Positions 45,969-57,221 of a DNA stretch of 64,000 nucleotides are shown here, in pieces. The notes under the pieces were generated by a model that had not been told where the DNA came from, searched no databases, and saw nothing but the letters and a program-made list of their open reading frames with translations. The DNA is from Paramacrobiotus metropolitanus (lineage: Eukaryota > Tardigrada > Eutardigrada > Parachela > Macrobiotidae): the NCBI RefSeq assembly GCF_019649055.1, contig NW_026570221.1, positions 434,001 to 498,000 on the forward strand, written 5' to 3'. The position numbers and the translations under genes were made by a program. The stretch's first letter is position 1, and every line of letters starts with the position of its first letter.

Positions 45969-47480
45969 GTCACAATGGAGCAGTACTCGCATGCGGTGTA
46001 GCTCCGGAGCCCAGATGTGCAGTGCAAAAAGGATGGCGGTCATTTCCAGGTATTCGATACAGGGTTTCCTTTCGATGACCCACGCAGGCCAACGAGACTG
46101 AAACCACTCACCGTCACGGTAACCTCCGATGCCGCAGACGGCTGATGCGTCCGTAAATAGGTCAGTTACGTTCGGGCAGGACCACGTTGGATGGAGGAAC
46201 TTGCTCGTGCCGTTCCATAGAGGCAAAAACTTTATCCACCACTGAAGGTCAAGATGGAATCCGGCGCTTAGCTGTATCTGAGTAAGCGGCCGTTTATCGC
46301 AACCACTAATGAGCCGAATCATTCTTCGCAGGAACAGTCTTCCCGCCGGCACGCATCGGCATGCAAACTGCAACGTTACAATTAGGCTTTGGAGATCGTG
46401 TAACGTGCATACAGTCTTCGGCTCCCAAGTGGTCATGAGTGACGTCATGTCGTTCAACTTGTCAGCTGGTAAGGAAAGGGTCTGAGTAACAGAGTCGATA
46501 CGGATCCCGAGGAAGGTGATAACGGTCGCCGGTCCTTCTAGCTTGTTCATGGCTAGCGGTACACCGAGGTTAGCGCATAGATCCCTGAATTTACGAATTA
46601 AATCCGCACATTCTCTCGCGTTGTGAGCAATTATAAGAAAGTCATCCACGTAAACAAAGATGGCAGCATGGCCGGTTTTGCGCTTGAAAATCCACAGAAT
46701 CGCGTCAGAAAATTTGCAGAAAATGCCAGGAGAAGATCTGCATCCAAAAGGCAGCACTACGTCGTAGTAGTATTTTGCGGACAGCTTGTAATTGAGCAAA
46801 TGGTGCTGACTTTCCATGACCGGCACTAAACGGAACGCAGACTGGACGTCCAGTTTAGCCATCACAGCTCCAACTGGGAAGTCCAACAGCATCCGTACAG
46901 CATCGTCAACGCTGCAGAATCTTAACGGGGGATCGTCTTTGGCAATGTGCAAGTTCACGGAATCGGCCGCCGGGCGGCAAAGGTCCATTATCATGCGATG
47001 CCCGCCGCTCTTCTTTAGGCGCATGTTCAGGGCGTTGATTGTAAAATGCTTAAACGGAGGCGTAGCAAATGGGCCTTTCGTGTGTCCGAGTTCCACCTCC
47101 TGATCGATGGTGCTCTGTGCAATGCTCTTGTGGAGTGTTATAGATAAACTTTTTGGGGTAAAACGAGAACGCAATAAACCGCTGTATTTCAAGTCGGCAC
47201 CGTTGATGATACATGAAACTAGATATGCAACGAATTGCTGATCGGGATGATCAGCCAGCCGCCGCGCAAATGCATCTGCCTTAAGCGGGGTTCTCCTGTT
47301 TGAAGCGGCCGCCGTTGCTGGAAGTGCCTGCTTGCCGGTGGACGTAGTCGCCGTGGGAGACGGAGCCACAGGAGCTGCAGACATGTTTGCGGTTTCCAGC
47401 GCATGGCGTTGAGCATATGCCGCGGTTGAACTTCCGGCAGATTTCTCCGTCTGCGGCGGAGTTGGTCCGAAAAACCTCAC
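45969..47480 (-). CDS. DIRS reverse transcriptase and start of RNase H
   Basis: About 500 codons, overlapping the gag frame by 200 nt (47281-47480). This suggests expression by frameshift; no ATG sits at its start. RT motifs: HRMIMDLCRPAADSVN, VMAKLDVQSAFRLVPV, LPFGCRSSPGIF, the catalytic FVYVDDFLIIAH (about residue 278) and FLGIRID. RNase H starts at DLFTDASAVCGIGG and the Glu in CIEYLEMTAI. It is cut at LLHCD by MULE2. Removal of MULE2 and one target copy joins LLHCD to NLGASQAW in frame. Confidence 0.88.
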
Positions 47481-48495
47481 GATCGGGACAGTTTACCGCT
47501 ATATGGCCAATCTCATGACACCGATTACATTTGGCGGACTTGTACTTATTGCTGCTCGTTGGGACTGTGCTGCCAACGGTGACAACAGGACTCACGATGG
47601 CATTCTGGAAGGATTCGTCATGTTTCTTGGTCCAAATTTCGGTGTCGTCGGGGTTATTCGTTGCGTAATTCCGAAATTGAGCGTCGTATTCTAAGACGTT
47701 CTCCAGCTTGTAACCGCGACTTGGATCGGCAAAGAGACTCATCATGCCCAGGTACTTCAGCATTGGCACCGTGAATTCCGGCGCGTCCAGTGTTCTGTAT
47801 TGCATAAACACTCCAAAGGCGTGCGCCCAGGCAGCAAATGTCGTGATTTGCTCTTTCTTTGCCGCGGCCGTGAAGGTGTATTCCCCGGTGCTTTCGTCAA
47901 GCACCATGCGCGTGCCGGGAGCTGGCCGCTTGGATGGCGCTCGGTTTTGTGGCAACAGGTCCGCCAGGTCGACGAACTGCTCGCGGTCCAATAGCTGATC
48001 CCTGATTTTCTTTGGAACAGCGGTTAGGTCCCTGTACTTGGACGGAATATTGTTGACTGGGTCTCCGAGCCTCTCGGCCACCGGTCGGCGAGCTGGTAAA
48101 GGAACCTCTAGCACACCATCGGTGTCCTTACCTTGCGCCGTGGTGACCCGGTTAGAGGACGGGGATAGAGAGCGCTGAGGCCTGGACCCGTCGACATGCA
48201 ACGCGTTGCGGCTGGAGCTGTCCTGCTGCGACTCCAGGTGGTTTATTCGTTGCTGCATGGCCGCAATCTGGGACGACAAAGTCATGATCTGCGATGCAGA
48301 ATTGATGGAGGACTCCGGGGGAACTACGACCGTAGACGCTATCCTTTTTGTGGCGGAAGTGCCGTCAGGATTGTCCGCTGGTCGTTTCCCACCGGTGTTG
48401 AGACCGGCTGCTGCGCGTGTCCGTGGCCCCCCGCGGATGCTGCGGGAGCTTGTGGCGCCGCGTGAGCGAATGCCTCTTCGACCTCTTCCAGACAT
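47281..48495 (-). CDS. DIRS gag-like protein
   Basis: 404 codons from ATG 48495 (MSGRGRRGIRSRGATSSR) to TAA. The N-terminus is Arg/Gly-rich and basic, then a predicted helical section (SQIMTLSSQIAAMQQRINHL). Near residue 322 a zinc knuckle CNRCHEIGHIAVNC (CX2CX4HX4C) is followed by a second cysteine cluster, CRKFNRGIC...CSSCGSVSHG, a pattern common in DIRS/Ngaro Gag. It is probably the nucleic-acid packaging protein of the element. Uninterrupted. Confidence 0.82.
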   Translation of the reverse strand: MSGRGRRGIRSRGATSSRSIRGGPRTRAAAGLNTGGKRPADNPDGTSATKRIASTVVVPPESSINSASQIMTLSSQIAAMQQRINHLESQQDSSSRNALHVDGSRPQRSLSPSSNRVTTAQGKDTDGVLEVPLPARRPVAERLGDPVNNIPSKYRDLTAVPKKIRDQLLDREQFVDLADLLPQNRAPSKRPAPGTRMVLDESTGEYTFTAAAKKEQITTFAAWAHAFGVFMQYRTLDAPEFTVPMLKYLGMMSLFADPSRGYKLENVLEYDAQFRNYATNNPDDTEIWTKKHDESFQNAIVSPVVTVGSTVPTSSNKYKSAKCNRCHEIGHIAVNCPDREVFRTNSAADGEICRKFNRGICSTPCAGNRKHVCSSCGSVSHGDYVHRQAGTSSNGGRFKQENPA

Positions 48496-48769
48496 TGTCC
48501 GCAGATGTACTCGTATGAACGATTACACAGTGAGTTGATAGGTACTGAAGGAGACTGTTTCAGTAGACTTGTAAAAGCTGTCGAATTTCTGTGAGAGCAA
48601 GGCCAAAAATTTAGAACAAAATCAGCGACGTTCTGAACAAGAACTGAGCTAACGTAAAATGAACACTCGTGAGGCGAGCATGCGAAAAGTGCCACAAGAC
48701 AGCTTGAAAAGAGCGTGTGCAAAACGCTACAACAAAGCACGCGGCCGCCGCTGAGCCGTCAAAGCGTCC
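48496..48769 (-). other. DIRS leader region
   Basis: Non-coding region between the gag start and the palindrome; may contain the element promoter and end. Confidence 0.35.
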
Positions 48770-49877
48770 AAACGGCATCCGGTCTGAATGGTGGGCCGGC
48801 GGCGAAGGATAGCGGGCATCGCCGACGTAGCATTAACCTCAATTAACGCGTTAATTGGCAGTTATGGTCATAGGTTGTTTTTATTGGTTTTATTTTAAAA
48901 AAACAGATGTTGGGCGACAGTATACAATGTATTTGTATAACCTCTAGCTCGACCTTGCCCGTAAATCCAGGCAGTGGTCAAAACTGACCAAACGTTGATC
49001 TCGGAGGTCCTGCTTGCCTTTACAGTTTACAGCCACCTCCATATTAGATAATTACCAAAAAAAATCACATACGAAATGAATGCTAAGCTTTATATGTACA
49101 AGAACGAGGCAAAATTTAGAGAAAATCGCTCACTGGTCAGTGCTGATCAATTGAAATACCATATCGACAAGGTTGGGCATGGTCCTAATTTGATTGATGT
49201 TACCATGTCGACACGGTTGGGCATGGTCACTTAGTAATGATTTGGGTCACGGTCACGGTTTCGTGGTCAGTGCTGACCAGTGGTCACTTTGCTGATCATT
49301 ATTCTCAGATCTCAGATCAGTTATTACAGATTTTTATGGGCCTCCATTTAGTAGTTTATTGTACCGTATACGATGCTTCTGCCAATTATATCAATTTTTG
49401 AAGAATATCATTTAAATTAGGACCATGCCCAACCGTGTCGACATGGTAACATCAATCAAATTAGGACCATGCCCAACCTTGTCGATATGGTATTTCAATT
49501 GATCAGCACTGACCAGTGAGCGATTTTCTCTAAATTTTGCCTCGTTCTTGTACATATAAAGCTTAGCATTCATTTCGTATGTGATTTTTTTTGGTAATTA
49601 TCTAATATGGAGGTGGCTGTAAACTGTAAGCAAGCAGGACCTCCGAGATCAACGTTTGGTCAGTTTTGACCACTGCCTGGATTTACGGGCAAGGTCGAGC
49701 TAGAGGTTATACAAATACATTGTATACTGTCGCCCAACATCTGTTTTTTTAAAATAAAACCAATAAAAACAACCTATGACCATAACTGCCAATTAACGCG
49801 TTAATTGAGGTTAATGCTACGTCGGCGATGCCCGCTATCCTTCGCCGCCGGCCCACCATTCAGACCGGATGCCGTTT
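48770..49877. repeat. 1.1 kb near-perfect palindrome
   Basis: Arms of about 440-455 bp (48770-49225 and 49420-49877) are almost identical inverted copies: AAACGGCATCCGGTCTGAAT outside, TTGGGCATGGTC inside. I saw a two-base indel and few mismatches. The spacer is about 190 bp. No gene inside. No target duplication found. It may be a foldback element or a duplicated and inverted end of the DIRS element. Confidence 0.88.
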
Positions 49878-51234
49878 CTGTACAACAACTTAACTAACTA
49901 TTTCACTGTAAAGCGCGGCGCTCAAATGAGTTTATACTTATCATCAAATTTCTTCCCTCTTTTTGACTACAAAAGTTCCTTCCTTTGTAAATTCCTTCCT
50001 CTTTGTGACCAAAAAAATTTCCTTCCTTTATTTATTCCTCACTCATTTTGACCTTGGCCATGGTTGCTGCGAATATTATAGCGTGCATTTGTTAGGTGAA
50101 GTGAATCATACACAACCACAGTGCTGCCCATCCTTTTCTACAGTAGGACCCAATGCCCCATACTGTTCAAGTATTAATGTCAGCCCACGTCAGACCTGAC
50201 GTATATAAAGTAAGGCATGTAACGTATATAATTTAAGGTGACTGCTATGCGCCCCGACTAACCGGGCGCATAGATTTTGGCTTTACGCCCCGACGTCCGG
50301 GCGCACAAAACTAACCTTTGCGCCCCGTTTTTTTATTTTCGCTGAATAAAATCTCTGAAAGTACAGGAGAATTCAATACAATCGTGTCACGAACCTCCAG
50401 TACTACAGTCATTTGTTACCAGTGGATACTCAATGGAGTAACGTCGACTTGTTTTTGTCATGGAAACAATGTTTAACGGCATAAACAAATGCAAAATACT
50501 TACACTGCGCGACAAACCTTCTTGCTGAAGCTATAATACAACGTGAAATTTCAAACGGTACTTCGTTTTTGTGGTACTACATCACCGCCGCGCACTTCCC
50601 GCAATGGAACCTGCGAATCGCAGTCCATCAAAAGATATGCAGTTTTTTACATTACGTGACCTCGACTAATATATGCAAGAATATATATTCCGAACGACTC
50701 AAAGGATTGTTAAAGGAAAAAGGATGGAACCTTTGCGGCCAAGTGATCGATATTATGTCACCCTGCGCTGTTAAAAAATACCTTATGATTGTATCCACTA
50801 CGGGGAATCTCGTACACACAGAAGAGAGTCAAATCCAACAGCGCGCCCCAGCCAGACTTCACTGAAGCTAAGCTGCCCGGCTTGCATAGTAATAAAAATC
50901 GTTCGCGCGGACACTGCGGCCTGGCCTAAGTTTGTCATTATCCCTGGCGAAAATGACACTCCATCACACGAAGGTCACTCACACGAGATCAGCAAAAAAA
51001 TGTTTCAACTGTAACCGCAACGCCGGAATCTGACGGAGGAGAATGCCAACGTTCAAGAAATGCTGAAGACCAAATTCCTAGCTGGACCATTGCCAAAGCA
51101 GTCAATGTTGGCAGATCCTCTAACAATGTCCCTGGCAGAGTAATTCCGAAACCTATTCATAATGTAGCCTCAAAAACTAAGCAAACAATGCAGAAAGGAA
51201 CACACTGAAATCGATAAAGACCTATCTGACGCAG
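49878..51234. other. Unassigned spacer with GC-rich hairpins
   Basis: Holds two adjacent hairpins at 50246-50326 (TGCGCCCCGACTAACCGGGCGCA; ACGCCCCGACGTCCGGGCGC) followed by another GCGCCCCG. A plus-strand frame at 50569-50865 (WYYITAAHFPQWNL) is not assigned. Confidence 0.4.
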
Positions 51235-52806
51235 ATGCAGCTACCCGGGCAAGAGAAGCAAAGGATTTTGACTATTTTCAAAAAGCTGGTATACTCGGAT
51301 ACCGAATACGAATTCAATCACCAAGAGAAAGATTTGCTCCAGCAGTCTCCAGATGGTTTTCATAATTACTACAGGCGAAACTGGAGCAACTGCAAAGATC
51401 GGTACGCATACACCAGCCATACATAAGTAGTGAAAACACCGTTACTCTTTTGGTTATTACATACGCAGCTTTTCTTTTTACAGTAATTATTGCTTCTTTT
51501 AGTTGGGCTCTCTATCTTCGTCGCCGATTTCGCTTTACTCGGGAATAGCACCACCAATCGAACTGAACGTTTATTTGCTTTGGTGAAAGCCGTCATGCGT
51601 GGCCAGGGACGTCGCGCAATCAAAAGAATGCACGTATCGGAATGCATCGAACTGGTGCTCACCACGGTCAAAGCAAAAACATTGCTGTCTGACTATGCGG
51701 CGTATCTGAACACGGCGAAGCGTTTAGTTATGCGCGATTTTCCTGATGGAAAATCAGGAGAAACAGTTGGAAGGCAGCTTACAAACTTTGCTGCAATAAT
51801 TGTGAAAGCGCAATTGAAACTGTACAGCCGCGAAAATTACGAACCGCAGCTAGCAGGCGGTGAAACCTCCGATATCGGGCACTCCAAAGGCAGGAAGACG
51901 TATCATATTTCCCGGAATAGCGAAAGTAGTGTTTTCTTCCGACTGCTACAAATCGTGTATGTTCGGGCTTCCGTGCCGCCACATTTTATGCGTTCGACAA
52001 ATGCGGAACGTTGATCCGTTTAGCGTTGACGAGTGTCTTACCAGATGGTGCAGAGGAGCACCAGATAGCTCGGGAGAACTGTTGACGTTTACCATGCTGC
52101 GGTTCAAGATGCTCTAGACGGCGTTATCGAAGAGAAAAGGACCACGAGGAAAAAGATGCAAAGGCTCCGGTTTCCCAGAAATCACTGAAGCCAGAGGAAA
52201 AATTCAGTGCCGCTTTCAAAACGCTTTCGAAAGAGATGGCGTCAGTAATTTCAGCACAAAATTCAGAGAGATATGAATTTATAATGCAGCAAATGCGTAA
52301 AGCACACGATTTACTTGACCAAGGACATCTGTTCGTCGTGAATTCCTTGACTACTTTGGAAAGTGTAGCGTGTCAAACCGATCATACCGTAGTCGTGCTG
52401 AATAACCGTAACAGCAAATAGCCGGACGCCAGAGAAACGCACGAAGAGCGGGAAAATGTCGGTATGCGAAGTCCGAGAAAGAGTCTGCCAGTTTTCACAC
52501 TGTACCGCGAAGCGATCAACGAAAGAGGGGAAAAAAAGCCGCCAAAAACCGGGCTAGAGTTTTACGCCACACAGAAAGCCCAAAAGACAGAAACACCGAA
52601 AGCGCACCCCGTTAAGCCTATTAGCAAAAGCAGAACGAAAAGGCTGACCGCGCCGCCATTGATTACCCTGGAGGATACGAAAGAACAATCGTTGGCTCAT
52701 ACGGCGACAAAGCGAAAACGCAGTTCCGATGAAAACCCGGAAGAATTCGGAGGAAGGAACAGAACTGTCAAGACAATAGCTGGCCGTTGCATTATTAGAC
52801 AAACAG
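51235..52806 (+). pseudogene. Third MULE transposase relic (DDE end, SWIM, linker)
   Basis: Segments in order: NYYRRNWSNCKDRYAYTSHT then a stop (51423); after an AG acceptor (TTTTTACAG or TGCTTCTTTTAG), LLGNSTTNRTERLFALVKAV, the Glu-containing motif region of the DDE core; RLVMRDFPDGKSG; then in another frame a SWIM finger CYKSCMFGLPCRHILCVRQ (51945-51990); and a basic linker, KKPPKTGLEF...KRKRSSDEN (52464-52800). It is the same order as MULE1 but clearly different in sequence. Several frame changes make it non-functional. A MITE cuts its 3' end at 52810. Confidence 0.68.
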
Positions 52807-52809
52807 ATA

Positions 52810-53006
52810 TAGGGGGAAAAAGCAGTCTAGCCGAACCATTCCCCTGTACTGCTGCCGTCAGCCGGCTGGAGTTTTACGTTGTGGCTAAACATGGTGCTTA
52901 TGTACCGCGCCTGACTTAGCTGCATGTACTGCCGTAACGTCACACTCCAGCCGGGTGACGGCAGCAGGGCCGTGAATTGGTTCAACTGACATGGTTTTCC
53001 CCCCTA
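52810..53006. mobile_element. 197-bp MITE, second full copy
   Basis: Ends TAGGGGGAAA and TTTTCCCCCCTA, flanked by TA on each side (52808-52809, 53007-53008). Internal GCCGTCAGCCGGCTGGAGTT and CTCCAGCCGGGTGACGGCAG match the 4351 copy. Inserted in the MULE relic. Confidence 0.75.
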
Positions 53007-53213
53007 TATTAAGTCGCTGGAAATGTTAGGTACATACATCGACACTCGAGTGGTCGGCGCGGTTTGAGCAATTGCTAGCCCGCTTCTTGGCAATTTGTTC
53101 GCTGGATTTTTGCATCCATCGTGGCTACAGCTCTGCCAACGGGACTACACCGTTGTGCAAAAAGTACGAAATGAGTACGATAACGGAAAAACCATTGTCC
53201 AGGTTTGCTTTGC

Positions 53214-53486
53214 TTAGAAGAGCGGCGCCCTATCGGTGATCTTGCTAAAGACTTGAACTTGAATTCCATCGTAGGGAATTTTAATTTTATCTGTTCCTGC
53301 AAAAGCAACATTTTTGTATGCCCTATGATGGTTCTCTGTATTGGCATCCAGGCAAAATCGCAAAATCTTCGTAAACCATTTAAACTTCATGGACACGCTG
53401 ATTTTACTCGAATATGTGTACTCACCGCAGTCAGCGGCAAAAACGAGAAGGGAAATGAGCAGTACGGTGTCCCGATAACGGTCCAT
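53214..53486 (-). pseudogene. Secreted-family copy 3, 3'-truncated
   Basis: ATG 53486 begins a signal peptide (MDRYRDTVLLISLLVFAADC). The frame stays open through the position of the putative intron of copy 1 and reads KNVAFAGTDKIKIPYDGIQ and VFSKITDRAPLF, then TAA where copies 1 and 2 continue with YAP. The rest of the body (about 340 residues) is absent. The open read-through casts doubt on the intron in this family. It is a fragment left by partial duplication or deletion. Confidence 0.65.
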
Positions 53487-54362
53487 TTTACGGAAAAGGC
53501 AACGGAACTGATGCATATATTTATAATGTTGACACGGATTTGGTAAGCTAAGTACACGCTATTGTATGTTTATATACAGCGGCAAGGCGAACGCAACACG
53601 GTGATGTAGGCTTGAAATGTTGGAGACGCCAGAGGCTGAGTATGACGGCGCGTTCGTGTCGGTAGCAGTCCTCAGTCTTTTGTTAAAGAGCAGATTAGTT
53701 CTGCATCCTGATTACGATGCAGAACCGTGATTTGTGGTGGTCGTTGCTGATGATGCGGTATTTTAGTTCCTGTAACAGCACGTTTCTGCTGGGTACTGAT
53801 CCAATTCTGGCAAGCTGGCAGTACAAGTCACAGTGTCGTTAGCAACGGATGTTTTCAGCAGCATAACAATAAACAAACATCCGTATAGCACATCTACGTA
53901 TACAGCAATTAACGAGCCGGTATGTTTTGCCCCGCAAGCAAAAGCGGCCATGTTCGATTGCGGCACCTCGTTTGACGTGGAGCGCAATGCACAGTGCAGG
54001 TCAAAGGAAGCGACGACGAAGGGACGGCCTCTGACATGGAAGTGGTGAGAATATGGACCGCGGACGAGGCGGTCCATATCTCACGGTTCCTGGAAACAGT
54101 TGGCAGTTGTTCCCGTAAACTCCAAATGAAATCTTTAAACGGAAGCAAGGCAGACTTAAAGAAAATTTTTTTCATGTAGTCAAAATTTGGTTTGTCTGTA
54201 GTAAATTTGCGAGTAGCGCGAAGGGCGCGTTTACTTGATTGCTTTATCTTGCTTCCAGGAGCAGAAGTTCCCAATACGATTTACTCGGGTACTCAGCTTA
54301 GAGATGCAGTATGTGTGTCGAGCCGACAAGCCTCCGGTTGATGATGTACAAATAGTAAGTTT
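53487..54362. other. Duplicated upstream region of secreted-family copy 3
   Basis: Similar to 37840-38600 next to copy 1. It includes the perfect palindrome GTTCTGCATC-CTGATTAC-GATGCAGAAC at 53698-53725. Confidence 0.5.
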
Positions 54363-54902
54363 TTGGCAAAACCGATTAAAATTAATCCAGCTTTAAAGCG
54401 TCCATGGAAATCGTACCGGTATCTGCGTATAAAGGCATCTGCATATGAGCAAGAGTATTTGCACATAAAATTAGGTAATTTAGCCGTAAAGGCATATAAA
54501 AATATTTTGTACAACATTCGTTTTTCGCAGCATATTATCGCTAAAAGAACAATCAAATGGTTTTGTGCAAGTATTGAAACGATGGTCTTAAAGCGTCAAC
54601 TGGAACTGCTTCTTCAGTGTTTCAAGGAAGCAAACGACTGTCTAGGTTGGGAAAGGGAGCAGGGTCACAAAGCAGCTATGATTACGATTATCAGAATCGA
54701 GAAACACCAGTTTACCGTGCGTAGCCTTAACTTATTAGAACGTCGCCCCGTAAGAACGGAAGAAGAAACCAAACTGAAATCAGATTTTGAAACAGAATGC
54801 GCAGCTTCTGATGATGTGTCTAGTCATCTACGGCCATGGCAAGCTGGTCGGAGAAGGTGGTTACACATAGCAAACCGCTTAGACAACATTCAACCGCTTT
54901 AA
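54363..54902 (+). CDS. Unassigned 179-codon open frame
   Basis: Open from 54363 to 54902 with basic composition and no signal peptide, domain or splice pattern that I recognise. The second half (LLQCFKEANDCLGWEREQGH, FTVRSLNLLERRPV) has protein-like composition; the first half is less convincing. It may be part of a larger gene or a chance frame. Confidence 0.25.
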   Translation: MAKPIKINPALKRPWKSYRYLRIKASAYEQEYLHIKLGNLAVKAYKNILYNIRFSQHIIAKRTIKWFCASIETMVLKRQLELLLQCFKEANDCLGWEREQGHKAAMITIIRIEKHQFTVRSLNLLERRPVRTEEETKLKSDFETECAASDDVSSHLRPWQAGRRRWLHIANRLDNIQPL

Positions 54903-55124
54903 GACTTGTACCAAAAATTAATTTGCATGCGTACGGCGCGCGTGACGCACAAATAACATTTTCCGATAGATGGCACAAGAACGGCTTTACGTTTTTGCAT
55001 AAGATGTCTTGTTATAGTTATAGAGTCTTGTTATAGTCTTTACTATAACTAGACTGGTTAGCTGGTCTAATTTTATGACTACTCAGAAAGGTGATAACAC
55101 TGTTAGCTGCAGTTATTTTTTTTA

Positions 55125-57221
55125 ATGCAGGAGAATGTGTTTAAAAGAGAGCGACGGAAATCTTTAGGTTACGAGCTCTCCGATAGTGCAAAGGATAGGG
55201 TGACCAGCGGACGAAAGCGGAAAAAGCGACTTCCTACTAGAAAATGCGGTTTGCCGTTGCCATTGGAAGTGCTGAAGGAGGTCTTCCTTTCAATGGACAA
55301 TATCGATCAACAACGCTGTCGGCGCACCTGTCAGTTGTGGGAAGCCATGCTTACGTCGGAAAATGTGCGCAAAGTGCTCAATGTGTCCCCTGCTTCGCAT
55401 TATGATTATCACCTATACAACTGCATTCTCAAGCACATCACGCCCGCGACCCGTACCATCTGCATCCCGGATCCGGAAAATCACGAGGACTGCTGGGACC
55501 GCGACGATCTGATTAAAGCCGACGAACTGACCGGTTTGGTAAAGAGGTCTTAGACGACGCCGGACTGCGCATTGACCGTTCAATCCTGAATGAGCGATGG
55601 GTGACGATCAGGTCAAATGAATTGCCGTTGAGCCTTGTTTTCACGGAGATGGCAGCGATGTGCTCCCGATTGGCGTCTTGATGTGACCGCGTAATCCTGA
55701 CCGAACGAGCTCTGTTCTGAGCCCCGCGACGAAGTCTCAGTGGCATTTTTCATACCATTAGCAGTCTTTGTGCCGCAACATGTGAGCGAAGCTCAGATTT
55801 GAGATATGTTCGAGGATAATCTGCGCTGCATCGGCGAGCGAGAGTCAGGTGATGACTCTGATCTACAAAGGACGCTCCAAAAGTAAGTTTCCCTATTTTG
55901 CCTCCCTGCCATTTGAAGCAATAGACATGTGATATATTTTTTGTTGTATAAGCAATTATGTAAATTAATTAGAGAAATAAGAATCAAAAGATTCAATGAA
56001 GAAATGGGAAAACGAAAAACAGAATAGCAACACCACTTATACATTAATTTCCACGAGTTTTTTCGAAGCTCGTTCTTTTTATTACCACTTCCGTCCCTGT
56101 TATAATTTCGACAGCAAATTTAAAGTAGCAGCTACAAATACTGTTCTTAATATTACTGCAATATCAGAATGGTTTGAAAAATTTACGGAGGAGAGCAAAC
56201 ATTTTTTTTCTCCACGACGCCGGAATCCCCCTTTTCAGCCTTCTTGCTGATATGAATCCAAAAGTTCTTGGCATCAGTAAAAAGGAAATTTCATGCGCAG
56301 TCATGCGCCTCTTGGACACAAATAACTTCAAGTTGTACCGACAACAATAATGTTTTACAAGAAATTTTCGATTTTTTACCGTCTGGCACCTTGAGCAGCT
56401 CTGTGGTTTTTCCACCTAGTCACCAAGAGTTTTTACTTTTCTGGAAAAGCATTGCAAAGAAGTTATTTTATTTCGTACTTGAAATTAGGACAGAAAAGAA
56501 TTCCTAATCTAATGATATTTGGTGCTTTCCGAAAATTGAGCAGGAAGACTGAGAAAAATAACAAAACTGTCGGGGTAAAACCCGTGGCAAAGTGCCGAAA
56601 ACCTTGAACGGCTTTCTCGGCAGTTCTTCTCCATTTGATTGTAGTTAGGTAGAGTTATATTTATTTTGGTTCGTTAATGAAGGACGTTTCTAAAAATATG
56701 GTTTATAAGAACTGAAAGCGTTCGAGCCGGGAGATACAAAATAGGGAAACTTACTTTTGGAGCGTCCTTTGTAGCTGGTTTCGCTGACAACTATCCTTGT
56801 TTTTTCTCAGCTGATAACCCGCATCCAATTGATATGCAGCACATTGCCCACTGCATAACGAAGTTGATTAACAGCAAGACGAGAGCGTCGGCTGTGAAGG
56901 AGGTAACGTGCGAGTGACGTCCATTTGAGTCTACTGTCTACCTATGTTGATTTGAGGACAGTCCGTGGCGTAAAGTATAATAATAATATTATGTTAACCA
57001 AAGCGACTTTGCAGATTCTGAGGGATTATCAAACCTGCAATCCCCGTCCTTCGTCACATTATCGAAAGTCCAAGTGGATCTTGTACAATCTTCCTAGCGC
57101 AGAGGTTAACAAGCTGAACAAATTGTGCTTGTACGCCTTGTGGCGCGAAATGGAGAACTGGTCGGATTCGTATTCATCCTCAGACGGAAACACCAGCGAC
57201 AGCTCAGCGTCCGACGACTAG
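55125..57221 (+). pseudogene. F-box protein gene A, decayed
   Basis: Segments: 55125-55848, 56811-56902 and 57015-57221. The F-box is at about residues 45-80 (LPLEVLKEVFLSMDNIDQQR, CRRTCQLWEAML), followed by ITPATRTICIPD. Lesions compared with the paralogue at 58-59.6 kb: a one-base frameshift near 55550 (VK then EVLDDAGLRIDRS), TGA for Cys (RLAS-stop-CDRVIL), a further frameshift, and TGA for Trp (EAQI-stop-DMFE). The last two introns still fit: 55849-56810 (phase 1, holding a mariner-like element) and 56903-57014 (phase 0). The last exon ends VNKLNKLCLYALWREMENW plus a Ser/Asp tail. F-box proteins normally bring substrates to SCF ubiquitin ligases. Non-functional here. Confidence 0.75.
55866..56771. 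mobile_element. Mariner-like element, 906 bp, in F-box A intron
   Basis: TIR of about 34 bp, CAAAGGACGCTCCAAAAGTA...CCCTATTTTG, inverted at the right end. TA flanks both sides (55864-55865, 56772-56773). The internal part has frames such as ISEWFEKFTEESKHFF but no clear transposase. Confidence 0.75.

Larger units (their letters stand above)
41664..48495 (-). mobile_element. DIRS-type tyrosine-recombinase retrotransposon (coding span)
   Basis: Minus-strand order: gag-like (48495-47281), RT then RNase H (47480-42597, split), tyrosine recombinase (42590-41664). This order, with a phage-type recombinase instead of a DDE integrase and no LTRs seen, defines DIRS/Ngaro-like elements. The RNase H part is cut by MULE2. 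Terminal repeats were not delimited, so the span given is the coding part. Confidence 0.85.

Noticed and set aside
48206-48538. Plus-strand frames opposite DIRS gag
   Set aside because: Shadows of the gag frame, with no domain or splice support.
56903-57014. Continuous open frame from 56925 as a separate small gene
   Set aside because: The segment is better explained as the last intron of F-box A, since the phase-0 junction matches the paralogue exactly.
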